64,000 nt of DNA from Conexibacter sp. SYSU D00693 (GCF_017084525.1 NZ_CP070950.1:3844001-3908000), one strand, 5' to 3'; positions 16,924 through 25,222 are shown, counted from the stretch's first letter. Program-made: numbers and translations. Notes: generated by a model not told the origin, from the sequence alone.

Positions 16924-17628
16924 CTGGCCCAGGCGACGCGCGACCGGCTGCTCGATGCGCTGCGCGACGGCGCCTACCCCGACGACCGGCTGCCGCCGGA
17001 GGCCGAGCTGGCCCGCGACCTCGGGGTGAGCCGGGCGACCGTGCGCGCCGCGCTGCAGGGGCTGGCCGACGACGGGATCGTCACGCGCCGCCGGCGCCAC
17101 GGCACCGTCGTCAACCGCCAGGCGCTGCGTGGCGGCATGCCGCTCAACCGCCTGGTCTCCTTCCGCGAGCTCGTGGAGCAGGGCGGCCGGGTCGCCTCCG
17201 TCGACCCGCTCGTGCGCCGCGAGACCGTGCCCGACGCCGAGGTCCTGGCGGCGCTCGGGCTCGAGCCGGGCACGCCGTGCCTGGAGGTCGAGCGGCTGCT
17301 GCGCGCCGACGGCGAGCCCGCCGTGACGATCACCGACACGCTGGCGCTCGACCTCCTCACCGTCGGGCCCGACGACGTGGAGGACGCCGACTCGACGTTC
17401 GCCTTCATCGCCGCGAACACCGCCGAGGCGGTCGACCACGCGCTCGTCGAGGTCGTGCCCTGCGTCGCCTCCGCCGACGGCCCCGCGCACCTCGAGCTGC
17501 CCGACGGCGCGCCGTACCTCGAGCTCGCCGAGCTGCTCTTCACGCCGGACGGCCAGCCCGTCGCCCACTCGCGCATCGCGGTGGACCCACGGCAGGTCCG
17601 GCTGACGCTCGCCCGCCGTCAGGGCTGA
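16924..17628 (+). CDS. GntR family regulator with UTRA effector domain (start codon unclear)
   Basis: The winged helix-turn-helix is intact in this frame: L-P-P-E-A-E-L-A-R-D-L-G-V-S-R-A-T-V-R followed by the wing G-I-V-T-R-R-R-R-H-G-T-V-V. A UTRA-like ligand-binding domain follows (G-T-P-C-L-E-V-E-R-L; C-terminal H-S-R-I-A-V-D-P). No ATG, GTG or TTG exists in this frame between the stop at 16804 and the GTG at 17026. That GTG would cut off the first part of the HTH. CTG at 16924 is used here as the likeliest start; ATC at 16879 or an indel is possible. It lies just upstream of, and probably controls, the permease operon. Confidence 0.75.
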   Translation: MAQATRDRLLDALRDGAYPDDRLPPEAELARDLGVSRATVRAALQGLADDGIVTRRRRHGTVVNRQALRGGMPLNRLVSFRELVEQGGRVASVDPLVRRETVPDAEVLAALGLEPGTPCLEVERLLRADGEPAVTITDTLALDLLTVGPDDVEDADSTFAFIAANTAEAVDHALVEVVPCVASADGPAHLELPDGAPYLELAELLFTPDGQPVAHSRIAVDPRQVRLTLARRQG

Positions 17629-17712
17629 CCCGACCGTCTGGCGGCCCGGTTCGACCGGGTGGACAACCAGGTTCCGACCGGCGTCCAAAGACCGCGGACC
17701 GACACCGCGCAA

Positions 17713-17723
17713 AGGTCTGACCT
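17713..17723. promoter_or_regulatory. Candidate operator AGGTC-T-GACCT over the permease ribosome site
   Basis: A perfect 5-1-5 palindrome abuts the permease ATG and overlaps AAAGG, the only Shine-Dalgarno-like sequence. A repressor bound here would block the operon. Upstream, GGTTCGACC (17648-17656) and GGTTCCGACC recur. Assignment to the GntR protein is inference. Confidence 0.4.
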
Positions 17724-19148
17724 ATGGCCGCTGCCTCCGCTCCTGGAGCGGGCGCCGGCGAGCTCAAGCGGGAGTTCACCTTCCGCTCGGCGTTCTCGCT
17801 GGCGTTCGCCTTCATCAGCCCGATCATCGGGCTCTACACGATCTTCGCCCTCGCGCTCGGCTCCGCCGGGCCGTCGTTCTGGCTGGGCTTCGCCGTGGTG
17901 CTCGGCGGCCAGCTGCTCGTCGCCCTGGTCCTCGCCGAGCTGAGCTCCCGCTGGCCGCTGGCCGGCGGGCTGTACAAGTGGACGCAGCGGCTCGCCGGGC
18001 GCAACGTCGGCTGGGCCGCGGGCTGGGCGTACGTCTGGACGCTCGTGGTCCTCGTGACGGCCCAGTGCTACGCGGCCGCCCCGTTCTTCTGCGGCCTGGT
18101 CGGCATCGACGAGCCCAGCAAGGCGGTCCTGCTGCTGATCGCCGGCGGCGTCCTGCTCGTCGCCACCGCGGCCAACGTCCTGGGCCCGAAGGCGCTGAAG
18201 GTCTTCGTCGCCCTCTCGATCTCCGCCGAGCTCATCGGCAGCGTCGTCATCGGCACGATCCTGCTGCTCTTCTTCCGCGAGCAGCCGATCTCGGCGGTCT
18301 TCGACGGCGTCGATGGCGGCTCGCTGAGCTTCACCGCGATGCTCGCGGCCGTCGCCCTCATCGGCTGGAGCTTCATCGGCTTCGAGTCGGCCGGCGACAT
18401 CGCCGAGGAGGTCGACGAGCCCACGAAGCAGGTGCCCAAGGCGCTCGTGCTGAGCCTCCTCGTCGTCGCGCTCATCGTCATGTACGCGGCGCTCGGCCTC
18501 GTCCTCGCCATCCCGGACCTCGGCGCCGCCATCTCGGGGGCGGATCCGGACCCGATCCTGTCCACCGTCAGCGCGCACCTCGGTGACGGCATCGCCAAGC
18601 CGCTGTTCGCGATGGTGGTCCTGGCCTTCATCGCCGGCATCGCCGCCGTGCAGGCCGCCGTCTCGCGGGTGCTCTTCTCGCTGGGCCGCGACCGCGAGCT
18701 GCCCGCCGCCGGCTGGCTGAGCCAGCTCTCGGGCCGCGACCAGCTGCCGCGCAACGCGATCGGCGCCTCGGCGGTCGCCGCCGCGGCCTGCCTCTTCGTC
18801 GCGCTGAGCGACGACGCCTACGCGACGCTCATCTCGATGGCGACGGTCGGCTTCTACATCGCCTTCGCCTTCCCGGTCTTCGGCGCGCTGGCCAGCCGCC
18901 TGCGCGGGACCTGGGCCGACGGCGACTGGAAGGTCGGGCGCATGGGCCTCGCGGTGAACGTCGCCGCCGCCGCGTGGCTGGCGTTCGAGATCGTGAACAT
19001 CGCCTGGCCGCGGCTGCCCGACGCCGCCTGGTACGTGAACTACGGCGCGATCCTCATGGTCGTCGTCGTGGCGATCGGGGGCGTGGCCGTCCGCGCCGCG
19101 ATGCGCCCGCGGACCGCGTTCGAGCCGGCGCTGGAGCCGGTGGCCTGA
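17724..19148 (+). CDS. APC-family amino-acid/amine permease
   Basis: 474 aa, about 12 hydrophobic segments. TM1 carries the broken-helix motif around I-S-P-I-I-G-L-Y typical of APC transporters. TM6 contains W-S-F-I-G-F-E-S followed by D-E-P-T-K-Q-V-P-K, the consensus loop of the family. First gene of an operon with DUF1989 proteins and allophanate hydrolase, so its cargo is likely a guanidino or ureido compound or an amine (inference). The stop overlaps the next ATG by one base. Confidence 0.88.
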   Translation: MAAASAPGAGAGELKREFTFRSAFSLAFAFISPIIGLYTIFALALGSAGPSFWLGFAVVLGGQLLVALVLAELSSRWPLAGGLYKWTQRLAGRNVGWAAGWAYVWTLVVLVTAQCYAAAPFFCGLVGIDEPSKAVLLLIAGGVLLVATAANVLGPKALKVFVALSISAELIGSVVIGTILLLFFREQPISAVFDGVDGGSLSFTAMLAAVALIGWSFIGFESAGDIAEEVDEPTKQVPKALVLSLLVVALIVMYAALGLVLAIPDLGAAISGADPDPILSTVSAHLGDGIAKPLFAMVVLAFIAGIAAVQAAVSRVLFSLGRDRELPAAGWLSQLSGRDQLPRNAIGASAVAAAACLFVALSDDAYATLISMATVGFYIAFAFPVFGALASRLRGTWADGDWKVGRMGLAVNVAAAAWLAFEIVNIAWPRLPDAAWYVNYGAILMVVVVAIGGVAVRAAMRPRTAFEPALEPVA

Positions 19149-19861
19149 TGGCGGGTCTGGCGACCACGGCTCGGGTCATCCCCGGGGCCGCCACGACCTC
19201 CTTCGTGCTCCGGCGCGGCTTCGCGCTCGAGCTCGAGGACCTGCAGGGCGGCGCGAACGCCGCCCTGCTCCTCCTCAACCCGGCCGAGCCGACCGAGCGC
19301 CTCAACGTGCCCGACTCGCTCAAGGCCCAGCACGTCGCCCGCGTCACCGCCGGCGTCGCGCTGATGAGCGACATGGGCCGCGTGATGGCGTCGGTGGTCG
19401 AGGACACCTGCGGGTGGCACGACCCGCTGTGCGGCCACGGCCGCCTGAGCGACCTCGAGCGCGTGCACGGCCCGTCGACCTACGCGGCCGAGCGCAACGC
19501 GGTGCGCCGCGGGGCGCGCGAGGAGCTCGTCCTGGAGCTGGCCAAGCACGGCCTCGGCGTCCGCGACCTCGCGGCGACGGTGAACCTCTTCAGCAAGGTC
19601 ACCGTCGACGAGGGCGGCCGGATGGCGCTGCACCCGGGCGCCTCGGCGGCCGGCAGCCGCGTCGTCCTGCGCGCCGACATGGACGTCCTCGTCCTGCTCA
19701 ACACCGCACCCCACCCGCTCGACGACGGGCCGTGGGACCCCAAGCCCGTGGCGCTCGACGTCCGCGAGGTCGGCGTCGCCGGCCCCGACGACCCCGTGCG
19801 TCTCGCCTGCCCGGAGAACGAGCGGGCCTTCGCCGTCACCGACCGCGACCACGTCGCCTGA
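19148..19861 (+). CDS. Urea carboxylase-associated protein 2 (DUF1989)
   Basis: 237 aa. The family motif E-D-T-C-G-W-H-D-P-L-C is at 85-95 (Cys88, His91, Cys95), with V-N-L-F-S-K-V near residue 150 and the ending N-T-A-P-H-P. DUF1989 pairs accompany urea-carboxylase-like enzymes. In some bacteria the pair is the carboxyguanidine deiminase (CgdAB), producing allophanate (established for the family, not proven here). The ATG overlaps the permease stop (TGATG). The paired paralog follows directly, with 8 bases between them. Confidence 0.85.
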   Translation: MAGLATTARVIPGAATTSFVLRRGFALELEDLQGGANAALLLLNPAEPTERLNVPDSLKAQHVARVTAGVALMSDMGRVMASVVEDTCGWHDPLCGHGRLSDLERVHGPSTYAAERNAVRRGAREELVLELAKHGLGVRDLAATVNLFSKVTVDEGGRMALHPGASAAGSRVVLRADMDVLVLLNTAPHPLDDGPWDPKPVALDVREVGVAGPDDPVRLACPENERAFAVTDRDHVA

Positions 19862-19869
19862 GGAGTCCC

Positions 19870-20526
19870 ATGACCGAGACGCTCACCACCGTCGCGTCGT
19901 CCCTGCACCCGGCCGACGCCGCGCTCGACGTCGTCGTGCAGGCCGGCGACGGCTGGTCGCACGTCGTGCCCGCGGGCGGGACGCTGCGCATCGTCGACCT
20001 CGAGGGCAACCAGGCGGTCGACACGCTCTTCTACGACGCCCACGACCACGCCGAGCGCTACAGCGCGCAGGACACGATCCGCGAGCAGGGCTCGATCTAC
20101 CTCACGACCGGGTCGCGGCTGCTCACCGGCAGCGGCCGGACGCTCATGGAGGTCGTGGCCGACACCTGCGGCCGGCACGACACGCTGGGCGGCGCCTGCG
20201 CGCAGGAGTCCAACGTCGTGCGCTACGGCGAGCACACGCGCCACATGCACGCGTGCCGCCAGACGTTCCTCGCCGAGGTCCTCAAGCACGGGATGACCAA
20301 GCGCGACATCACGCACAACGTGAACTTCTTCATGAACGTGCCGGTGACGCCGGAGGGACGGCTGACCTTCGAGGATGGCCTGAGCGCTCCGGGCAAGTAC
20401 GTCGAGCTGCGCGCGGTGGTCGACACGCTCGTGGTCATCTCGAACTGCCCGCAGCTCAACAACCCGTGCAACGCCTACGACCCCACACCGGTGCAGCTGC
20501 TGGTGTGGGACGCGCCGGAGGGCTGA
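19870..20526 (+). CDS. Urea carboxylase-associated protein 1 (DUF1989)
   Basis: 218 aa. Family core: V-D-L-E-G-N-Q-A-V-D-T-L-F-Y near 42-55, then A-D-T-C-G-R-H-D (97-104) with Cys100, His103 and a further Cys110. H-N-V-N-F-F-M-N-V-P follows around 155 and N-C-P-Q-L-N-N-P-C near the end. AGGAG lies 4 bases before the ATG. It is probably the partner subunit of the preceding DUF1989 protein, acting on a carboxylated guanidine/urea intermediate. Confidence 0.87.
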   Translation: MTETLTTVASSLHPADAALDVVVQAGDGWSHVVPAGGTLRIVDLEGNQAVDTLFYDAHDHAERYSAQDTIREQGSIYLTTGSRLLTGSGRTLMEVVADTCGRHDTLGGACAQESNVVRYGEHTRHMHACRQTFLAEVLKHGMTKRDITHNVNFFMNVPVTPEGRLTFEDGLSAPGKYVELRAVVDTLVVISNCPQLNNPCNAYDPTPVQLLVWDAPEG

Positions 20527-20529
20527 GCC

Positions 20530-22449
20530 GTGGCGCTCGAGGTCCTGGCGGCCGGGCCGATGGCGACGGTGCAGGAGCATCCGGGCCGGCGCGGGCTGTG
20601 GCCGGTCGGCGTGCCGCCGTCGGGGCCGATGGACGCGCTGTCGTTCCGCCTGGCCAACCGCATCGCCGGCAACCCGGGGGAGACGGCGGCCATCGAGGTG
20701 ACGGTCGGCGGCTTCCGGGCGCGCTTCGACGGGCCCGCGACCGTCGTCCTCGGCGGCGCCGACCCCGGCGCGACGCTCGACGGCGAACCCGTCGGCCTGT
20801 GGGAGCCCATCGCGGTGGCGGCGGGGGAGGAGCTGGCGCTCGGCTTCGCCCGCGGGCCGGGCATGCGCACGTACGTGGCCGTCACCGGCGGCATCGACGT
20901 CCCGGAGGTCCTCGGCAGCCGGGCGACGTTCCCGCTCGGCGGCTTCGGCGGCTTCGAGGGCCGGCCGCTCGCGCCCGGCGACCGCCTCCCGGTCGACCAC
21001 GACGCCGTCGGGCCGGCCCGCGCGCTGAACGTCGGACTGCGCCCGGTGCTGCGCCGCGACTGGACGCTGCGGGTGCGCCGCGGCCCGCACGACATCCCGG
21101 AGTACCTCACCGACGAGGACCTCGCGTCGATCTTCGGCCAGCGCTGGACCGTCGGCGCGCAGTCCGACCGCACCGGCGTGCGCCTGGAGGGCGACATCCC
21201 GGACTGGGCGCGCACCGACGGCGGCGACGCGGGCCTGCACCCGTCCAACCTCCACGACAACGCCTACGTCGTCGGCTCGCTGATCTTCACGGGCGACACG
21301 CCGGTGCTCATCGGCCCCGACGGGCCGAGCCTCGGCGGCTTCGTCTCGCCGTGCGTCGTCGTCCAGGCCGACCAGTGGAAGCTCGGCCAGCTGCGCCCGG
21401 GTGACACCGTCGGCCTCGAGTGCGTCGACGCCGCGCAGGCGCGCTGGCTCGACGAGCGCCAGGAGCGCGCGCTGGACCCCAAGGCGCGGCCGTGGCGGGC
21501 ACCGGCTCCGGTGCGCCTTGCGGCCGACGCGGGCTCCGACGTCGTCGTGCGCCGCTGCGGCGACGGCGCGCTGCTCGTCGAGTTCGGCGAGATGACGCTG
21601 GACCTGCGGCTGCGCCTGCGGGCCCATGCCCTCGAGCAGCGCCTCGAGGAGGCGGCGATCGACGGCGTGCGCGACCTGACCGCGGGCATCCGCTCGCTGC
21701 AGGTGCAGTTCGACCCGCGCGAGGTCGCCGCCGAGGACCTCGAGGGGCGCGTGCGCGCGCTGGCGGCGGAGCTCGGGGACGTCGACGACCTCGAGGTGCG
21801 CGGCCGCGTCGTGCACCTGCCGCTGTCGTGGGACGACCCGCAGGCCCGCGAGGCGGTCGCGCGCTACATGCGCATCGTGCGCCCGGACGCGCCCTGGTGC
21901 CCGGACAACATCGAGTTCATCCGGCGGGTGAACGGCCTGGCGTCGGCCGAGGACGTCCACCGCGTCGTCTTCGACGCCTCGTACCTCGTGCTCGGCCTGG
22001 GCGACGTGTACCTCGGCGCCCCCGTGGCCGTCCCGCTGGACCCGCGCCACCGGCTCGTGACGACGAAGTACAACCCGGCCCGCACGTGGACGCCCGAGAA
22101 CGCCGTCGGCATCGGCGGTGCGTACCTCTGCGTCTACGGGATGGAGGGGCCCGGCGGCTACCAGCTCGTGGGACGCACGACACAGGTGTGGAACCCGCGT
22201 GACATCGAGGGCGGGACGCCGTGGCGGCTGCGGGCCTTCGACCAGCTGCGCTTCCACCCGGTCTCGACGGAGGAGCTCGGCCGGCTGCGCGCGGCGTACG
22301 CCGAGCCGCGGACCGAGGACGTGGTCTTCCGGCTCGCCGACCACCTCGGCTTCGTCGACGAGCACGCCGGGTCGATCGCGGCGTTCCGCGCGACGCAGCA
22401 GGCGGCGTTCGCGGCCGAGCGCGACGCCTGGCGGGCGGTGGCGGCGTGA
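20530..22449 (+). CDS. Urea/guanidine carboxylase carboxyltransferase domain protein, stand-alone (AHS2-AHS1)
   Basis: 639 aa. The N-terminal about 330 residues match the AHS2/KipA-like half (G-R-R-G-L-W-P-V-G-V-P-P-S-G-P-M-D-A near 18-35; F-P-L-G-G-F-G-G). Residues from about 340 on match the AHS1/KipI-like half, including Y-L-V-L-G-L-G-D-V-Y-L-G and G-P-G-G-Y-Q-L-V-G-R-T. The order AHS2 then AHS1 is that of urea carboxylase (about 1200 aa). The biotin carboxylase and biotin-carrier (A-M-K-M) parts are absent, and no such genes flank it. It starts with GTG 3 bases after the previous stop. Either partner subunits are encoded elsewhere or it acts without biotin. Confidence 0.82.
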   Translation: MALEVLAAGPMATVQEHPGRRGLWPVGVPPSGPMDALSFRLANRIAGNPGETAAIEVTVGGFRARFDGPATVVLGGADPGATLDGEPVGLWEPIAVAAGEELALGFARGPGMRTYVAVTGGIDVPEVLGSRATFPLGGFGGFEGRPLAPGDRLPVDHDAVGPARALNVGLRPVLRRDWTLRVRRGPHDIPEYLTDEDLASIFGQRWTVGAQSDRTGVRLEGDIPDWARTDGGDAGLHPSNLHDNAYVVGSLIFTGDTPVLIGPDGPSLGGFVSPCVVVQADQWKLGQLRPGDTVGLECVDAAQARWLDERQERALDPKARPWRAPAPVRLAADAGSDVVVRRCGDGALLVEFGEMTLDLRLRLRAHALEQRLEEAAIDGVRDLTAGIRSLQVQFDPREVAAEDLEGRVRALAAELGDVDDLEVRGRVVHLPLSWDDPQAREAVARYMRIVRPDAPWCPDNIEFIRRVNGLASAEDVHRVVFDASYLVLGLGDVYLGAPVAVPLDPRHRLVTTKYNPARTWTPENAVGIGGAYLCVYGMEGPGGYQLVGRTTQVWNPRDIEGGTPWRLRAFDQLRFHPVSTEELGRLRAAYAEPRTEDVVFRLADHLGFVDEHAGSIAAFRATQQAAFAAERDAWRAVAA

Positions 22450-24161
22450 CCTTCGGGGTGCTCGCGCTCGCCGCCGCCCACCAGCGCGGCGAGCGCACGG
22501 TCGGGTCGACGGTCGAGGAGGTGCTGGCGGCGTGCGCCGCGCACGCCGACCCGGCGGTGTGGATCTCGCGCGTGGACGACCGCGCGCTGCGCGCCCGCGC
22601 CGCCCAGCTCGACGCCGGCCCGCGCGACCTGCCGCTGCTCGGCGTGCCGTTCGCGGTCAAGGACAACCTCGACGTGGCGGGGATGCCGACGACGGCGGCC
22701 TGTCCCGGCGTTGCGAGCATCGCTGAGCACTCGGCGTTCGTCGTGCAGCGACTGCTCGACGCGGGGGCAGTCCTCGTCGGCAAGACGAACATGGACCAGT
22801 TCGCCACGGGGCTCGTGGGCACCCGGTCGCCCCACGGCGCGCCACGGTCCGTGGTCGACCCCGAGCGCGTGAGCGGCGGGTCGAGCTCGGGCTCCGGCGT
22901 CGCGGTCGCGGCGGGGCTCGTCGCCTTCGCCCTGGGGACGGACACCGCCGGCTCCGGGCGTGTGCCCGCGGCGTTCAACGGGATCCTGGGGCTCAAGCCG
23001 ACGCTCGGCCGGCTGAGCACGAGCGGGCTGCTGCCGGCCTGCCGGTCGCTGGACTGCGCCTCGGTCTTCGCGCGCGACGCGGCCGACGCGGCGGCGGTGC
23101 TGGCGGTGGTCGACGGGTTCGACGCCGCCGACCCGTTCGCCCGCCGGGCGCCCGCCACGTCGCCGGGGGCGCCCGACGGGGCGGTCCTCGGCGTCCCCCG
23201 CGCGGAGGACCTCGAGGCGCTGGAGGACGGCGCGGTGCGCGACGCCTGGCGGGCGACGGTCGCTCGCGCGGCCCTGGCCGCCGACGAGGTGGTCGAGGTC
23301 GACGTCGCACCCTTCCTGCAAGCGGCGCGCCTGCTCTACGAGGGGCCGTGGCTGGCCGAGCGCTACGCCGCGTTCGGCGCGTGGCTCGAGGACCCCGACG
23401 TCGCGTGCGACCCGACGGTCGAGGCGATCGTCCTGGGCGGGCGCGACCTGCGCGCATCCGACCTCTTCCGCGCCCAGGAGCGCCTGGCCGCGCTGCGCCG
23501 CGCGACCGAGCCGGTGTGGTCGCGCGTGAGTGCCCTGGTCCTGCCCACGGCGCCGTGCCACCCGACCTTCGACGAGGTCGCCGCGGACCCGGTCGGCGTC
23601 AACGCGCGCCTCGGGACCTACACGAACTTCGTGAACCTCCTCGACCTCGCGGCCGTCGCGGTACCGGGCGCGGCGCGCGTCGACGGGCTGCCCTTCGGGG
23701 CGACGCTCGTCGGCCCGGCGTGGAGCGACGAGCGCCTGCTCGGCCTCGCCGGGCGCCTCGAGCGCGCGGGGACGGAGACGCTCGACGTCGCCGTGGTCGG
23801 GGCCCACCTGCACGGCATGGCGCGCAACGGCGAGCTGCTCGACGCCGGTGCGCAGCTCGTGGGCGCGGTGCGCACCGCGCCCGCCTACCGGCTCTTCGAC
23901 CTCGCCGACGGCACGGGCCGTCCCGGCCTCGTCCGCGACGAGGCGGCCGGCGCGGCGATCGAGGCCGAGGTCTGGCGGTTGCCATCGGCCGCCGTCGGGA
24001 GCTTCCTCGCAGGTGTCCGCGCGCCGCTGGCGATCGGGACGCTCGAGCTCGAGGACGGCCGCGCGGTCCACGGCTTCCTCTGCGAGGCCCACGCCGTGGC
24101 CGACGCCGTGGACGTCACCGCCAGCGGCGGCTGGCGCCACCACGTGGCGGCGCTCGCATGA
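22446..24161 (+). CDS. atzF: Allophanate hydrolase
   Basis: 571 aa, the usual full length. Amidase-signature domain: Lys72 (V-K-D-N), S-G-G-S-S-S-G-S (143-150) and nucleophile Ser170 in D-T-A-G-S-G-R. It converts allophanate to N-carboxycarbamate and ammonia. The C-terminal domain (about 460-571, with the H-G-M-A-R-N-G-E-L segment) is the AtzF-type C-domain that completes breakdown to ammonia and CO2. The GTG overlaps the carboxyltransferase stop (GTGA) and its own stop overlaps the next ATG (ATGA). As the final step of urea/guanidine/biuret routes, it fixes the likely pathway of the operon. Confidence 0.92.
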   Translation: MTFGVLALAAAHQRGERTVGSTVEEVLAACAAHADPAVWISRVDDRALRARAAQLDAGPRDLPLLGVPFAVKDNLDVAGMPTTAACPGVASIAEHSAFVVQRLLDAGAVLVGKTNMDQFATGLVGTRSPHGAPRSVVDPERVSGGSSSGSGVAVAAGLVAFALGTDTAGSGRVPAAFNGILGLKPTLGRLSTSGLLPACRSLDCASVFARDAADAAAVLAVVDGFDAADPFARRAPATSPGAPDGAVLGVPRAEDLEALEDGAVRDAWRATVARAALAADEVVEVDVAPFLQAARLLYEGPWLAERYAAFGAWLEDPDVACDPTVEAIVLGGRDLRASDLFRAQERLAALRRATEPVWSRVSALVLPTAPCHPTFDEVAADPVGVNARLGTYTNFVNLLDLAAVAVPGAARVDGLPFGATLVGPAWSDERLLGLAGRLERAGTETLDVAVVGAHLHGMARNGELLDAGAQLVGAVRTAPAYRLFDLADGTGRPGLVRDEAAGAAIEAEVWRLPSAAVGSFLAGVRAPLAIGTLELEDGRAVHGFLCEAHAVADAVDVTASGGWRHHVAALA

Positions 24162-25222
24162 GGCCGGCGCTGCTCGTCATCGACCCGCAGTCCGACTTCG
24201 TCGACATGGTCGGCCCGGAGGTCGCGCGCCCGGCGCTGGCCGCGATCGAGGCGATGGTCGCCGCCGCGCGCGAGGGCGGGACGCCGGTCGTCTGGACCCA
24301 GGAGCTGCACCGCCCGCAGCACGTCGACTTCGGCCGCGAGCTCGACGGCGACGAGCCGGTGCACTGCGTCGAGGGCACCCCGGGCGCGGAGCTCGTCCTG
24401 CCCGTGGCGTCGCAGGACCTGCTGGTGCGCAAGCGCCGCTACAGCGCGTTCTTCTCCACCGACCTCGACCTGCTGCTGCGCGGTCTGGACGTGGACACGG
24501 TCGTGCTGACCGGGATGCTCACGGACGTGTGCGTCCACTACACCGGCGTCGACGCCCACCAGCACGACCTGCACGTCCGCATCGTCCCGGAGGCGTGCGC
24601 CGGATCGAGCGCCCAGGCCTCGGCCGCCGCGGTCGCCGCGCTGCGCTACCTGCAGCGCGACGCGGTGCTCGCGCTCGACGACGCGTGCGCGCTCGTGGCG
24701 GGCGCCGGCGTCGCCCAGCGGTGCCGGCGGTCCCTTAGGCGCCCTTCAGGAAGGGCTGCCACCGTCCAGGACGTCGAAGGGCAGTACCCCGTCGACGAGC
24801 GTCGTCAGCACGGCCGCGAGGCCCGGCGCTCGTGGGCCCTCCCGGGCCGGAGAGACCTTCGCGAGTCCGTCAACGACCCGCAGAAGGGACCCCGCCCGTG
24901 TTCGACCTCCTCGACTCCCCGACCGGTGCCTGGATCGGCCTGGTCGCCGCCATCGCCGTCCTGCTCGTCGTGGACCTGCTCGTGGTCCGTGGCCGCGACG
25001 GTGCCATGTCCACCCGCCAGGCGGCCATCGCCAGCGCCGCCTGGGTCGGCGTCTCCGTCCTGTTCTTCGTCGTGCTGCTCGTGCTCGGCGACGACGGCCA
25101 GGCCAACGCGTACCTCGCCGGCTACCTGGTCGAGAAGTCCCTGTCGCTGGACAACGTCTTCGTGTTCCTGCTCGTCTTCTCGTCGTTCGGGATCGCCGCG
25201 AGCCAGCGCCACCGCCTGCTGA
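24158..25222 (+). CDS. Isochorismatase-family cysteine hydrolase, ORF abnormally extended
   Basis: The domain occupies residues 1 to about 190. The triad is Asp9 (V-I-D-P-Q), Lys92 (V-R-K-R-R-Y) and Cys125 (L-T-D-V-C-V-H). The family includes biuret hydrolase and ureidoacrylate/N-carbamoyl amidases, which fits an allophanate operon; substrate unproven. After residue 190 (about base 24728) the frame stays open to 25222, through a hairpin, a riboswitch and 325 bases of the TerC gene. That tail is low-quality Ser/Pro/Arg-rich sequence. A stop in the adjacent frame at 24736-24738 lies exactly where the family normally ends, so a small frameshift (real or sequencing) near the 3' end is likely. Confidence 0.7.
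   Translation: MRPALLVIDPQSDFVDMVGPEVARPALAAIEAMVAAAREGGTPVVWTQELHRPQHVDFGRELDGDEPVHCVEGTPGAELVLPVASQDLLVRKRRYSAFFSTDLDLLLRGLDVDTVVLTGMLTDVCVHYTGVDAHQHDLHVRIVPEACAGSSAQASAAAVAALRYLQRDAVLALDDACALVAGAGVAQRCRRSLRRPSGRAATVQDVEGQYPVDERRQHGREARRSWALPGRRDLRESVNDPQKGPRPCSTSSTPRPVPGSAWSPPSPSCSSWTCSWSVAATVPCPPARRPSPAPPGSASPSCSSSCCSCSATTARPTRTSPATWSRSPCRWTTSSCSCSSSRRSGSPRASATAC
24741..24756 (+). terminator. Hairpin at the end of the nitrogen operon
   Basis: GCCCTT-CAGG-AAGGGC forms a 6-bp stem with a 4-base loop just beyond the place where the cysteine hydrolase should stop (24738). No T-tract. It lies 15 bases upstream of the riboswitch and could end the upstream transcript. Confidence 0.4.
24771..24864 (+). 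ncRNA. yybP-ykoY manganese riboswitch
   Basis: P1 pairs CGAAGG (24775-24780) with CCTTCG (24856-24861). The conserved loop beginning AAGGG(C)AGTA is at 24777-24786, GTCGTCA at 24801-24807, and GAGACCTT at 24852-24859. A second arm pairs GGCCCGG (24820-24826) with CCGGGCC (24842-24848). These are the hallmark pieces of the Mn2+-sensing yybP-ykoY aptamer, and the gene behind it is a TerC-family exporter, its classic target. No terminator is visible between aptamer and gene, so control is probably at translation (inference). Confidence 0.8.

Noticed and set aside
17629-17723. Guanidine (ykkC) riboswitch ahead of the permease operon
   Set aside because: Expected from the pathway, but the conserved ACGR-type loops are not seen in this short 95-base gap; a GntR protein and palindrome are present instead.
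20530-22449. 5-oxoprolinase PxpBC (KipI-KipA) fusion
   Set aside because: The half-domains are in AHS2-AHS1 order with long urea-carboxylase-type C-terminal sequence and DUF1989/allophanate hydrolase neighbours; no pxpA is nearby.
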